Assembly (NCBI RefSeq): GCF_008520305.1
Contig: NZ_ML703302.1
Span: 1-50,595 of the forward strand
DNA length: 50,595 bases
Direction of reading: 5' to 3'
DNA from: Mesorhizobium sp. SARCC-RB16n
GTDB taxonomy: Bacteria; Pseudomonadota; Alphaproteobacteria; Rhizobiales; Rhizobiaceae
Of this stretch, positions 28,637 to 36,964 are shown piece after piece (positions within the stretch are counted from its first letter, which is position 1; each line of letters begins with the position of its first letter). A program made the translations under genes and the position numbers. Under the pieces are notes generated by a model, which did no database searches, was not told the origin of the DNA, and was given only the letters and a program-made list of their open reading frames with translations.

Positions 28637-30003
28637 TGGGCAACTCCATCCGCTTCAGGCTCTGGTCGGCGGCAACCATCTCCATCCTGGTTGCTCTTGC
28701 CATTGCCGGATTGGGACTTCGGTATCTGTTTGAGAAGAATGTCGAGCGGCGTATCGTCGGTGAACTGACGGTTGATCTCAACGAACTGATCGGCGCGACC
28801 AGCTTCGGAAAAGACGGTCGCCTTCTTGTCCAGTCGGATTTGACCGATCCGCGCTTCAACAATCCGCTGTCCGGCCACTACTGGCAGGTGTCGGACGTTG
28901 CGAACCAAAGTTTGGTCCGCTCTCGTTCGCTCTGGGACGGAACGCTGGCATTGCCCGTTCGGGGCGGCGGCGGCGAGGTAAGGAAGATCGAGGAGCTGAG
29001 AGGTCCCGGAGGCGAACTCACCATTGCCGTCGAGCGCACCATCACCGATGCTGACGGCCGATCCTTTCGCGCCACCGTGGCGGAAGACCACCACAGTGTG
29101 GAAGTGTCGGTGGATGAATATGTCCGTGATCTCGTGCCTGCGCTCATCGTGCTGGCCGCAGGCCTCATGGCGGCTTTCTTCATCCAGATCACCGTTGGCC
29201 TTGCGCCGCTGGAAAACCTGAGGATCGCAGTTCGAAACGTGATAGCGCAAAGGACGGCGCGCCTTGACGTAGCGGCGCCGAGCGAAGTGCAGCCGCTCGC
29301 CGACGAAATCAACCGTCTGCTCGATGCGCAGGAGAAGGCCCTCGCGCGAGCCCGGGGCCGAGCCGCTGACCTGGCACATGGTCTCAAGACACCACTGCAG
29401 GTGCTGTCGGCTGACATTCGGGCCTTGCGCAAGAAGGGCGAAACCGAACTCGCCGACGAGATCGAGAAGAGCGCCGGAGCGATCCGCCGCCATGTCGAGC
29501 GAGAACTGGCCCGGGCTCGCCTGGCACCCGGCGTTTCCGGCAAGGCATCGTGTCGGGTCAGGGAAGCCGCGGCGGGCGTTGTCGCCGTTATCAAGCGCAC
29601 GCCGGGGGGCAAGCAGCTCGCATTCGTGATCGACGTGGATAATGATTTCATGGCGCCGGTCGATGAAGGCGATCTGTCGGAGATCCTGGGCAATCTGGTG
29701 GAGAATGCTGCTCGCTTCGCAAAATCGTCAGTACAGGTCAGCGCATTTGCGACGGTCGGCGAGGTGAGCATTGCGGTCGCCGATGATGGCCCGGGGATTC
29801 CCGATGCGAACCGGGAAACGGCCCTTTCGCGCGGCGTGCAACTGGACAGCAAGGGCGGTAGCAGCGGCCTCGGCCTCGCCATCGTTTCAGATATTGTCGA
29901 AGCCTATGGCGGACGCCTGACAATGGCCAATGCCGATCCCGGCCTGGTGGTAACCATCGCCTTGCCCCGGCACGGCGGCACTCACGCAAAGCCGGGGAAA
30001 TAG
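28636..30003 (+). CDS. PhoQ/FeuQ-like sensor histidine kinase
   Basis: A 455-residue inner-membrane kinase: transmembrane helix at about 10-30, a periplasmic sensor of about 140 residues, a second helix near 168-190, HAMP and an H-box LAHGLKTPLQVL. The HGLKTPL form is characteristic of the PhoQ group. The N-box is EILGNLVENAARF, followed by VADDGPGIP and GLGLAIVSDIVEAYGG. The sensor could read divalent metals or envelope state, which would fit the Mg-ATPase relic nearby, but no metal-binding acidic cluster is obvious. The last 22 bases overlap the convergent NqrB-like gene. Confidence 0.9.
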   Translation: MGNSIRFRLWSAATISILVALAIAGLGLRYLFEKNVERRIVGELTVDLNELIGATSFGKDGRLLVQSDLTDPRFNNPLSGHYWQVSDVANQSLVRSRSLWDGTLALPVRGGGGEVRKIEELRGPGGELTIAVERTITDADGRSFRATVAEDHHSVEVSVDEYVRDLVPALIVLAAGLMAAFFIQITVGLAPLENLRIAVRNVIAQRTARLDVAAPSEVQPLADEINRLLDAQEKALARARGRAADLAHGLKTPLQVLSADIRALRKKGETELADEIEKSAGAIRRHVERELARARLAPGVSGKASCRVREAAAGVVAVIKRTPGGKQLAFVIDVDNDFMAPVDEGDLSEILGNLVENAARFAKSSVQVSAFATVGEVSIAVADDGPGIPDANRETALSRGVQLDSKGGSSGLGLAIVSDIVEAYGGRLTMANADPGLVVTIALPRHGGTHAKPGK

Positions 30004-31493
30004 TCGACCTTTATCCTGGAGCGACGAACGCCCATGGCGAGCAGCTTCTTGCGCAGCGCCTTGACCATGCCCTGTGGGCCGGAAATATAGAATATCCGCT
30101 CCAGATAGTCGGGGACGGCGAGGCGCACGAGACGCGCGTCGATGTGGCCAGGATATTGGCCGCGCTCGGCTCCATTGGCGACGGCGAGCACCGTCCTTAC
30201 GCCCAGTTCTCTTTTTGCCGTGCCGAGGACGTCGCGATAGGCGATGTCCTGCTGGGTCTCGGCTCCATAGAGAATGACGATAGGGCGCTTTTCGTAGCGG
30301 TCGATGAGATATTGCAACATCGAGCGGAATGGCGTGATGCCGATGCCGCCGGCCAGGAACGCGATCTTGGTTTCGGGGTCGGCCGGCAAGGTGAAGTCGC
30401 CGCCAAGCTGAGAGGCATGGATCGTACTGCCCGGCTTCATCGCGCCAAGCGCCTGCTTGAAGGCGCTCGATCGCGGATAGAACTTGACGCCAAGTCGTAT
30501 AGTTTGCTCGGTGGGCGCCGATGCGACCGTGAAATAGCGACGGTTGCCGCGATTGTCCGAACGGTCGAGACCAAGTGTCCATTCAAGATACTGGCCTGCC
30601 TCGAAGGCGAGCTTCCTCGGTGAGTTGAAGATGAAGTCGTAGCTGTCGACCGCCGATCGTTCGATGCGTTCGAGCGTCAGCACCAAGCGTCCCTTGGGGC
30701 TGACGGCGTATGCAAAGAGATTGCCCGCAAGAAGCGCCAACTCCGGCGTAAAGTAGAACGAACCGACATGGATGTTGGGGGCGAACAGGAAGCCGACGAT
30801 CGCGGCAAAGGCGATGCGTGGCAAGCGCATCGTCGGCGCTGTCAGCGGCTCTGTCAGCATCACGAAGGCGAAGAACAGCAGCGGCGACGAGCCAAGCGTC
30901 TCCGTCAGTGCGGTCGCATATTGCGACGGCTCGGTCGTTGAAAGGGTCGTGGCCAGCGCGACGGCGACGAAGGTGACGACGATATCGACCCGGCGCAGCT
31001 TGCGCACGATGAGCAGGCCGCCGCCAAGTACGACGGGAAGCATTGGCAAATTGCCTCCGACCCACCAGGTGGCCGGCTGGTCGAGAAGCAACGCTGTCAG
31101 CGCAACGCCCAGTGCCGCTGGATTGAACAAGTGCTTCCTGCCGATGGCGAGAATGAACTTGGACGAGATCGCCCAGACGCAAGCGAACACAACCGCGCCG
31201 ATCCCGTTGAGGTCGGTGGCTGCCACCGGATCGAGGATAAGCGCCAGGATGAGGGTGGTGATGTAGACGGACTCGCTGTTGGCCGGAACCTTGAAGACAG
31301 CCGCGAAAACCTTGTTGGTGATCCAGCAGGCGGCCAGCATCAATCCTGTCGTGAAGGCCAGCGCGACCGGATCATGCGGCACGAGCTTGAAGAAACCGAG
31401 CACAAGGGCCGCAACCAGCAAGGCGATCAAGTAGTAGAGGACCAGCCGGTACATGGTCTGATGGTCGAGAAACCGGTCGATGGCCTTGATCAT
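29982..31493 (-). CDS. NqrB/RnfD-like membrane protein fused to NAD(P)H-flavin reductase
   Basis: A 503-residue protein. Residues 1-265 contain about eight to ten membrane helices of the NqrB/RnfD family, with the conserved FVMLTEPLTAPTM. Residues 266-503 form an FNR-type reductase: FAD motif RRYFTVASAP, NAD motif AGGIGITPFRSM and YISGPQGMV, ending DYFPGF. One chain thus joins the NADH-oxidising and membrane quinone/flavin parts that are separate NqrF and NqrB in Na-NQR. No ferredoxin cysteines are present. The true start is ATG 31493, overlapping the ApbE stop; the longer in-frame reading to 32054 lies inside the ApbE gene and is a shadow. It probably moves electrons from NAD(P)H across the membrane to the FMN-binding partner. 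Confidence 0.87.
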   Translation of the reverse strand: MIKAIDRFLDHQTMYRLVLYYLIALLVAALVLGFFKLVPHDPVALAFTTGLMLAACWITNKVFAAVFKVPANSESVYITTLILALILDPVAATDLNGIGAVVFACVWAISSKFILAIGRKHLFNPAALGVALTALLLDQPATWWVGGNLPMLPVVLGGGLLIVRKLRRVDIVVTFVAVALATTLSTTEPSQYATALTETLGSSPLLFFAFVMLTEPLTAPTMRLPRIAFAAIVGFLFAPNIHVGSFYFTPELALLAGNLFAYAVSPKGRLVLTLERIERSAVDSYDFIFNSPRKLAFEAGQYLEWTLGLDRSDNRGNRRYFTVASAPTEQTIRLGVKFYPRSSAFKQALGAMKPGSTIHASQLGGDFTLPADPETKIAFLAGGIGITPFRSMLQYLIDRYEKRPIVILYGAETQQDIAYRDVLGTAKRELGVRTVLAVANGAERGQYPGHIDARLVRLAVPDYLERIFYISGPQGMVKALRKKLLAMGVRRSRIKVDYFPGFA

Positions 31494-32233
31494 GATTGGC
31501 AAAAGGCTCCGAAGCCGCTTGTCGGTGTGGCACGGCCGTTGCTGTCGACGACGTAACCCTCGAGGCCCGGCGTCTGTTCGAGAAAAAGAATGCCATCTCG
31601 GCCCATGGCGAAGGCGGCGGTGGCGAAACGGTCGGCCTCGAACACATCCGATCCGATGACGGTCAAGCTGAGGATCTCGGTGATCGGGCCGTCCATCCCA
31701 TGCGGATTGTAGATGTGCTGTCCGCGTATATAGGTGCCTGACGTCGCGACGCCGTGCCCGCGCGGGTAGACGATCTTGATGATCTCGTCGGCATTGAAGG
31801 GATTGCGGATGCCGACGCTCCAGTCGAGGCCCGAAGCATTCCTGCCGCAGGACTGGATGTCGCCGCCCGCCTCGATGAAGAAATCGCCAACACCGGCCCT
31901 GCCAACGATCTCTGCGGCATTGCGGATGGCCCAGCCCTTGACGATGCCCGACGGGTCCAGCGAACCGTCGGGCTTGCGGATATCGAAAAATCCATCCGTC
32001 TGGCTTTTGGTGCGTTCGGCAAGAGCCATCACTTCCATCATCTCGCCGCTCCAATCGCGGACCGGAAGGTCACCACGGTTGATGGCCGAAATCTCGCTGT
32101 CGGTTCTGTAGGTGCTGAAACGCCGGTCGATGTGCCCGAAATAGTCGAAGACCGCGTCGACAAGCTCGGCACCCGAGGCGCCGGCGATATCGACGGTGAT
32201 GGGCATGCCCATCAATATCCTGGTCTCGCGCAC
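31490..32233 (-). CDS. apbE: FAD:protein FMN transferase (ApbE)
   Basis: A 247-residue protein with ApbE motifs: MGMPITVDIAG, RFSTYRTDSEIS, LDPSGIVKGWAIRNA, FFIEAGGDIQSCG and GVATSGTYIRG, then the late DVFEADRFATAAFAMG. ApbE transfers FMN from FAD onto a Thr in a D/S-G-A-T motif of a partner protein; the neighbouring FMN-binding protein carries SGATLTS. No signal peptide is seen with the GTG start at 32233, so it may work in the cytoplasm, or its start lies elsewhere. It sits between its likely acceptor and the NqrB-like reductase, four bases from one and overlapping the other. Confidence 0.9.
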   Translation of the reverse strand: MRETRILMGMPITVDIAGASGAELVDAVFDYFGHIDRRFSTYRTDSEISAINRGDLPVRDWSGEMMEVMALAERTKSQTDGFFDIRKPDGSLDPSGIVKGWAIRNAAEIVGRAGVGDFFIEAGGDIQSCGRNASGLDWSVGIRNPFNADEIIKIVYPRGHGVATSGTYIRGQHIYNPHGMDGPITEILSLTVIGSDVFEADRFATAAFAMGRDGILFLEQTPGLEGYVVDSNGRATPTSGFGAFCQS

Positions 32234-32237
32234 AGAC

Positions 32238-33089
32238 CTAGGACGATGCTTGCTTCAATGCGCCGGCGAGCGACTGCCTGAAGGCCCTGCTGGTCAATGT
32301 TGCGCCCGAAATGATGTCGACATTGGCGCTCTGCGCGCTGATTGCTTCGTCACGCAGCATGGGCAAAGCCTGCCGGTTGATGTTGACCGAGGTGCGGCGG
32401 TCATTCGGGTATTTCAGCACTTTCAGGGATGTGAGACGGCCGCCTTGGATGGAGGCCTGGATCTGGATGAGTCCGTAATAGGCATCGGCGACAGGACCGG
32501 CATATGTGCCATCGGCAAAACCGTGGCCGACCGTCTTCATGCCTGAATTCACGGATGGCTTCATGCCCGCCTTGATGATGCGGACAGTTGGTTGCGGATA
32601 ATCCGGCCTCGGCTGGGGAATGGGTATGTAGACCGCAGGGGTTGCGGCGAACGTTGCAGTCTGCGGCGTGGCATCGGCGACGCGCTCAGCCGGCATCTGC
32701 TTCGCCGGTGGGGCAGGCGCCACGGAAGCCTGCGGTCGGCCGACTGCAAGCGGCGACTTTTCGGCTACTGTCGGTTCTGCGACGGCCGATAGCTTCGAAA
32801 TGGGCGCAGCGATCGCAGCCGTGGTTTCGATGCCAACCTTGGCCGGTGGCGTCGCCCAAGGTTCTACCTGTCTGATCGCCAGTGGGGGCGTGGCAGGCGC
32901 CGCAATCACAGCGGCCGGTGCAGGCGCCGGGCCGACCAGCTGTTGCACAGTTTCCACGGCGGTATTGGCAGGGCCTGCCGTGTCAATTGCATCGCCGCTG
33001 GGGACCTTGCCCGCCTGTTCCCAGACATAGGCGCCCGAGGAAGCGATCACGAAAAGCGATAAGGCAATCTTTTTCATCAGTGTCTGCAT
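32238..33089 (-). CDS. FMN-binding (NqrC/RnfG-type) periplasmic protein with Pro/Ala-rich linker
   Basis: A 283-residue protein with an N-terminal hydrophobic anchor (ALSLFVIASSGAYVWEQA), then a long low-complexity Ala/Pro/Val linker (residues 30-165) and a C-terminal FMN_bind domain. The domain has FADGTYAGPVADAYYGLIQI, VNINRQALPMLRDEAISAQSANVDIISGATLTSRAF, where Thr264 or Thr266 of SGATLTS is the expected covalent FMN site. The linker would hold the flavin domain tens of angstroms away from the membrane. It leads an operon with ApbE and the NqrB-FNR fusion. Confidence 0.88.
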   Translation of the reverse strand: MQTLMKKIALSLFVIASSGAYVWEQAGKVPSGDAIDTAGPANTAVETVQQLVGPAPAPAAVIAAPATPPLAIRQVEPWATPPAKVGIETTAAIAAPISKLSAVAEPTVAEKSPLAVGRPQASVAPAPPAKQMPAERVADATPQTATFAATPAVYIPIPQPRPDYPQPTVRIIKAGMKPSVNSGMKTVGHGFADGTYAGPVADAYYGLIQIQASIQGGRLTSLKVLKYPNDRRTSVNINRQALPMLRDEAISAQSANVDIISGATLTSRAFRQSLAGALKQASS

Positions 33090-33158
33090 TTCCGCGTTGA
33101 AGCCAGCGAGCGTGAAGCCGCCGCAGGCTTATCCCAAACGCAATATGCCACGACGAAG

Positions 33159-33176
33159 CTGACAACTGGCTGTCAG
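33159..33176. promoter_or_regulatory. CTGACA-N6-TGTCAG palindrome upstream of the FMN-binding operon
   Basis: An 18-bp perfect inverted repeat (CTGACA, six-base spacer, TGTCAG) about 70 bases upstream of the FMN-binding start. Its right arm continues as TGTCAGCGT, identical to nine bases at 26821 upstream of cytochrome b561, so both operons may answer to one regulator. Confidence 0.55.
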
Positions 33177-33190
33177 CGTGCGCGAATTGA

Positions 33191-33658
33191 TCAGCCGATT
33201 GCCAAGCTCTGCATCGACGGCTGCATGCTGTCTCGAGTAATGTCGACCGTCGCAAGGGTGACGGGCAGCTTAAACCGTCGCGGGCCGGCGCTGCCCGGAT
33301 TCAAATAAAGCACGCCATCCACTGTCTCCATCCTCGGCACATGCGTGTGACCGGACACGATCAAATCGATGCCCTGGACAACGGGGCTGATCTGCAGCGT
33401 CTTGAGATCATGAAGCACATGGATTGCTCGCCCGGCGAGGCGTACGAGCTCGGTTTCTGCGTATTCCACTGCCCACCAACCGGTGTCCACGTTTCCTCTG
33501 ATTGCGGTAACCGGGGCGATACAACGAAGCGCTGTGATGATCTCGGGGCGGCCGATGTCTCCTCCATGAATGATGTGGTCGACCCCGGCCAGGCGACGCA
33601 CCACCTCCGGCCTCAGCAAGCCGTGCGTGTCCGAGATGATGCCAATCCTGAATGTCAT
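33191..33658 (-). CDS. YfcE/MJ0936-type metallophosphoesterase
   Basis: A 155-residue enzyme with the calcineurin-like metal motifs DTHG at 10-13, HGGDIG, GNVD and VSGHTH, ending with LYLNPGS. The order and spacing fit the small YfcE/MJ0936 phosphodiesterase family, which cleaves cyclic or model phosphodiesters. It starts ten bases after the RNase Z stop and probably forms a two-gene operon with it, so a role in RNA end processing is possible (inference). Confidence 0.88.
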   Translation of the reverse strand: MTFRIGIISDTHGLLRPEVVRRLAGVDHIIHGGDIGRPEIITALRCIAPVTAIRGNVDTGWWAVEYAETELVRLAGRAIHVLHDLKTLQISPVVQGIDLIVSGHTHVPRMETVDGVLYLNPGSAGPRRFKLPVTLATVDITRDSMQPSMQSLAIG

Positions 33659-33668
33659 GGCTCTGCCA

Positions 33669-34577
33669 TCAGACGGTAAGGGTCGTGAAATCCGTTGCGA
33701 TAAGGCTGTTCGTAAACCTCCGGACGGCTTCCGCGAGAATTTCTTCGTCGGGGTAGCGGCCGGAGATATGCGTAAGGACGAGCTGTTTTACATCGCTGGT
33801 CGCTGCCAGCGATGCCGCCTCCGCAGCCGTTAGATGTCCGTAGTCGCGCGCCATCGCCGCATCTCGTTCCAGGAATGTGGCTTCGATGACCAGCAGGTCG
33901 GCGCCGCTCACCTTGTCGGCCAATCCATCGGTGGTTTCGGTGTCGCCTACAATGACCAGCTTCTTGCCAGCTTCGGGTGGTCCGAGGACGGCTTCGGGAG
34001 CAATCGTTCTGCCGTCGGGGAGAGAGATTGAGCGGCCTTCGGCCAAGTCCTTCCGGATCGGACCGTCTGGCACACGGAGAGCTACCAAGCGGTCCGGACG
34101 GAGGTGACGACGCGCCGGTGTCTCGAACACGAAGCCGTAGCTGTCGGTGTCGCGATGGCGGACTTGAAAGCAGTCGACCGTGAACTCATCCACCTCGAAC
34201 ACGCGTTCGGGGACAAGCGGCACGAGTTGCAGCGGGATCGGCGCGCGTCCCTCACCCCACAGGCCAGCGAGCATGCGGGCGACGACGTCGAGAGTATCTG
34301 CGCTGCCATGAATGGTAACAAGGTCATCGCTCTGCCGGAGCCGAAGCGTCGAGAACAAGCCTGGAATCCCGAGCACATGGTCGAAATGCGCGTGCGTGAG
34401 GAGCAGGCGATCAAGTCGCCTGAATCCGGCGCCGCTGCGCAGAAGCTGACGCTGGGTGCCTTCCCCGCAATCGATCAGCACCCGCTGACCGCCGGCTTCA
34501 ACGAGCAGCGCCGGGTGATTGCGCTCAGCCGAGGGCACGCTGGCCGAGGTGCCGAGGAAGATAAGCCTGAAGGTCAT
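33669..34577 (-). CDS. rnz: ribonuclease Z
   Basis: A 302-residue metallo-beta-lactamase-fold endonuclease. The metal motif is LLLTHAHFDHVLGIPG, with VGDTETTDGL, FLERDAAMARDYGHLTAAEAA and LVLTHISGRY supplying the remaining ligands. GTSASVPSAERNHPALLVE is the expected N-terminus. It processes the 3' ends of tRNA precursors. A candidate exosite is in the stretch 150-200 (RVPDGPIRKDLAEGRSISLPDG). Tandem with the phosphoesterase on the minus strand. Confidence 0.9.
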   Translation of the reverse strand: MTFRLIFLGTSASVPSAERNHPALLVEAGGQRVLIDCGEGTQRQLLRSGAGFRRLDRLLLTHAHFDHVLGIPGLFSTLRLRQSDDLVTIHGSADTLDVVARMLAGLWGEGRAPIPLQLVPLVPERVFEVDEFTVDCFQVRHRDTDSYGFVFETPARRHLRPDRLVALRVPDGPIRKDLAEGRSISLPDGRTIAPEAVLGPPEAGKKLVIVGDTETTDGLADKVSGADLLVIEATFLERDAAMARDYGHLTAAEAASLAATSDVKQLVLTHISGRYPDEEILAEAVRRFTNSLIATDFTTLTV

Positions 34578-35061
34578 GCGAGCAGTCTACCTCGCGGGCA
34601 ACGAGACCTCAAAGCGGGCGAAGGAGCGGTCCTGGATAGACTTCGCGTAACCGGCTTGGCGCAACAGTTGTCGGCGAACTTGCTGGCCGAGAACGCCTGT
34701 GGGGTTTACCGGATCAATGCGTCGGCTTCCACGCCTGTTGTACGATGTGGCCGAAGACCGCTACGGCCTTTTCCCAACGAGCGCTGACACCATACGGTGA
34801 CGCTTGAAAATCGACAGCGACGGCGACTTGTGCACGGCGCCCGCAAACTGCACCATTCATGTATTTGGCATCAGCGCTTGCGCGGACGCATGATCAGCAG
34901 CCAACTGCGCTCGTCGCTCACGATTAGGCGGCTGCGGGCAAGTGTCGAACCCGAGCGTTGCGCCTGCCGATGATCCGTGCCGTATGCGTTCGTAACACCG
35001 CAATGCTCGAGAAACGCTCGGTCGGATCCATCCCAAGAGCCAAGCGTTTCGCCGAAAGGGC
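34578..35061. other. 484-base intergenic region, nothing recognised
   Basis: Between RNase Z and the RTX gene. No open frame with family-like sequence, RNA gene or clear terminator was found. It must hold the RNase Z promoter and the 3' end of the RTX transcript. Confidence 0.5.
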
Positions 35062-36522
35062 TCAGGTCACAACGAATGAAGATGCCGTGAGAGAGAGGTG
35101 CGGAGAAAGGACGGCGAACTGTATCTGATGTGCGCCGCCGGCGCCGTCGTTGTCGAAAGACAGCGCTCCGGTCGAACTGTTGTAGATGATGTGTTGGCTG
35201 CTGGTGTGCGCAGCCGAGCCAATGTGGAATGCCTCCGTTGGCAGAGCACCTGGCTGGAGTCCCTTGAACACGGTGTGATCGATCTGGATCTTGTCTTCGG
35301 TGACCCTGAAGTCCGTGATCTTGTCGACATTGCCGGTGCCGAGCGCGGTGTTGAAAACGAAGACGTCCTTGCCTCCAAAACCAGTCAGCGTGTCGGCGCC
35401 GCCGCCACCGTGGATGACGTTGGCGCCGGCATTGCCCTGGATGGTCTGGGCGAATTCGTTGCCCGTCAGGTTGATTGGTGTGGTGCCGGATCGGTTTGCG
35501 GTAGCGAGAAACTCGATCTCCGAGCCAGGCAAGAGAGCATAGCTCACCGAGGCAAGCACCTTGTCCGTGCCGCCGCCGATCGCCTCCATCACCCTGTCGC
35601 CGGCATTGTTGACGTAGTAGGTGTCGTTGCCGGCGCCGCCGATCAGCGTGTCGGCGCCGGTGGTTCCCTGAAGAACGTCCGCGCCGTGGGTGCCATAGAA
35701 AGTACCGCCACTGGTTGGGGGCGGAGGACTAGACGGGGGCGGAGGTGGCGGGCTGGGTGGCGGTGTGGTGGAACCCTGGAGATTGTGCTGAAGGAAAAAG
35801 GCTTGCAGTGTCGGATCGCTTCCAAGCGCGGTGTCGCCTTGCTGCGAACCCCAGGCATACGCATAGTCGAAGGCGGGAGACGGGTCCAGCGAGGCCCAGT
35901 GGTCCATCATGGTCTGTTCCTGGGACGCGGTGGGCATCACATATTGGCCGCCAGTGTCGGTGGTGTAGCTGCCGCCTCCAAACGTTTGATAGACGGGAAC
36001 GATCTGGCTGACCGGGATGCCCGACGCCACTGCCGCGGTCACGGCTCTGTCGATCATGTTGTAGTCGATCGTGGTTGTACCTGTGCGCACCGGGTAGGGA
36101 TCCAGTCCGTAGTAGTCGATATGCGTGTTGGCGGGATTGTAGGTGTTGGTAAAGTCCGGGTTCGCGGAAGACCCCATATTCATCATGGTGATAAAGGTCT
36201 TGGCGCCAGGCAGATGGGAGTGGATCCAGTCGGATTCCGCCATCAGATTCGCGGCGGAAGCATAGGTCCCCCACTTGCCGGTGGGATCCGGCTCGTCGAC
36301 GAGGAAGAATCCGTAGAGATTCGGGTTGCCAATGAATGGGGTGACCTTCTGGATAAAGGAGGATGATGTCCCATTGACCTCATCCAGCCAGACGAGCCCC
36401 TTCATGCCAGCCGGCAGGGCGTTGAGCTGAGCAACGGATTGAACATCAACCAGATTGAATCCGGCCGCTGCAATGTTGGTGCCCAGTCCGCCTGACCCTG
36501 ATGTGTAGTGGAGCGTTGTCAT
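35062..36522 (-). CDS. secreted RTX protein with glycoside-hydrolase-like N-terminal domain
   Basis: A 486-residue protein; ATG at 36522 is preceded by GAGGG, and the longer frame upstream is a shadow. Residues 1-250 look like a TIM-barrel glycosidase (GLVWLDEVN, GFFLVDEPDP, IDYYGLDPYPVRTG, VPVYQTFGGG, FDYAYAWGSQQGD); Glu77 in VDEP is a candidate catalytic acid. A proline linker spans 254-270. Residues 276-400 are RTX calcium-binding repeats (GADTLIGGAGNDTYYV, VIHGGGGADTLTGFGGKDVFVF) and the last 60 residues are a type I secretion-like tail ending FVVT. It has no Sec signal. It could trim or remodel an extracellular polysaccharide, perhaps that made by the adjacent divergent operon. The hydrolase family is not certain. 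Confidence 0.8.
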   Translation of the reverse strand: MTTLHYTSGSGGLGTNIAAAGFNLVDVQSVAQLNALPAGMKGLVWLDEVNGTSSSFIQKVTPFIGNPNLYGFFLVDEPDPTGKWGTYASAANLMAESDWIHSHLPGAKTFITMMNMGSSANPDFTNTYNPANTHIDYYGLDPYPVRTGTTTIDYNMIDRAVTAAVASGIPVSQIVPVYQTFGGGSYTTDTGGQYVMPTASQEQTMMDHWASLDPSPAFDYAYAWGSQQGDTALGSDPTLQAFFLQHNLQGSTTPPPSPPPPPPSSPPPPTSGGTFYGTHGADVLQGTTGADTLIGGAGNDTYYVNNAGDRVMEAIGGGTDKVLASVSYALLPGSEIEFLATANRSGTTPINLTGNEFAQTIQGNAGANVIHGGGGADTLTGFGGKDVFVFNTALGTGNVDKITDFRVTEDKIQIDHTVFKGLQPGALPTEAFHIGSAAHTSSQHIIYNSSTGALSFDNDGAGGAHQIQFAVLSPHLSLTASSFVVT

Positions 36523-36964
36523 CCGATTTCCCTCGTCTGATTCGCCCAAGCCCTGTGTCTGCCTACGTGAAGGCCATGTTAGCGACAAGTAAAATACCGC
36601 TATCGCCTGGTCAGAATAGGTGATCAGGCGCAGGGTCGCGGCGGGAAGTCGTGCGGCTGGAGCGAGCCTTTGGGGTGGCGATCCGTCCCTGCCACGGCGG
36701 TTCCGTCGTTCCTGGAATGCGATACAAATTCGGCGCGCTGTCGGTGGCTGATCCGATGCGTAGCCGCCGAAACAGTTCCGGCGCTTCGCCGCGTTGTCGG
36801 AACGCACTCTGCTTCATTCAAACGGACGAGGACAGTGGGCAAGCATGCCCCTAGCGTGGGTTGGGTGTTATTCGGACGGAAGCGATCAGACCGGCCATGA
36901 GAGCAAATCCAGACGCCAGCCACTTCGTGCGATCGAGGCACCGCGCGCACTCGGGAGAGGCAGG
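36523..36964. other. divergent promoter region of RTX and exopolysaccharide genes
   Basis: A 442-base gap without a credible gene. It contains an inverted repeat, CGCCTGGTCA (36604) with TGATCAGGCG (36621), one mismatch and a seven-base spacer, about 82 bases upstream of the RTX start, which could be an operator. A ribosome site GGGAGAGG stands before the glycosyltransferase start at its end. Confidence 0.45.

Noticed and set aside
28612-29493. Minus-strand open frames opposite the sensor kinase
   Set aside because: They are shadows in a GC-rich gene with clear kinase motifs on the plus strand.
31494-32054. N-terminal extension of the NqrB-like gene to about 690 codons
   Set aside because: The extra residues are low-quality, arginine-rich sequence inside the ApbE gene; ATG 31493 gives a family-like start.
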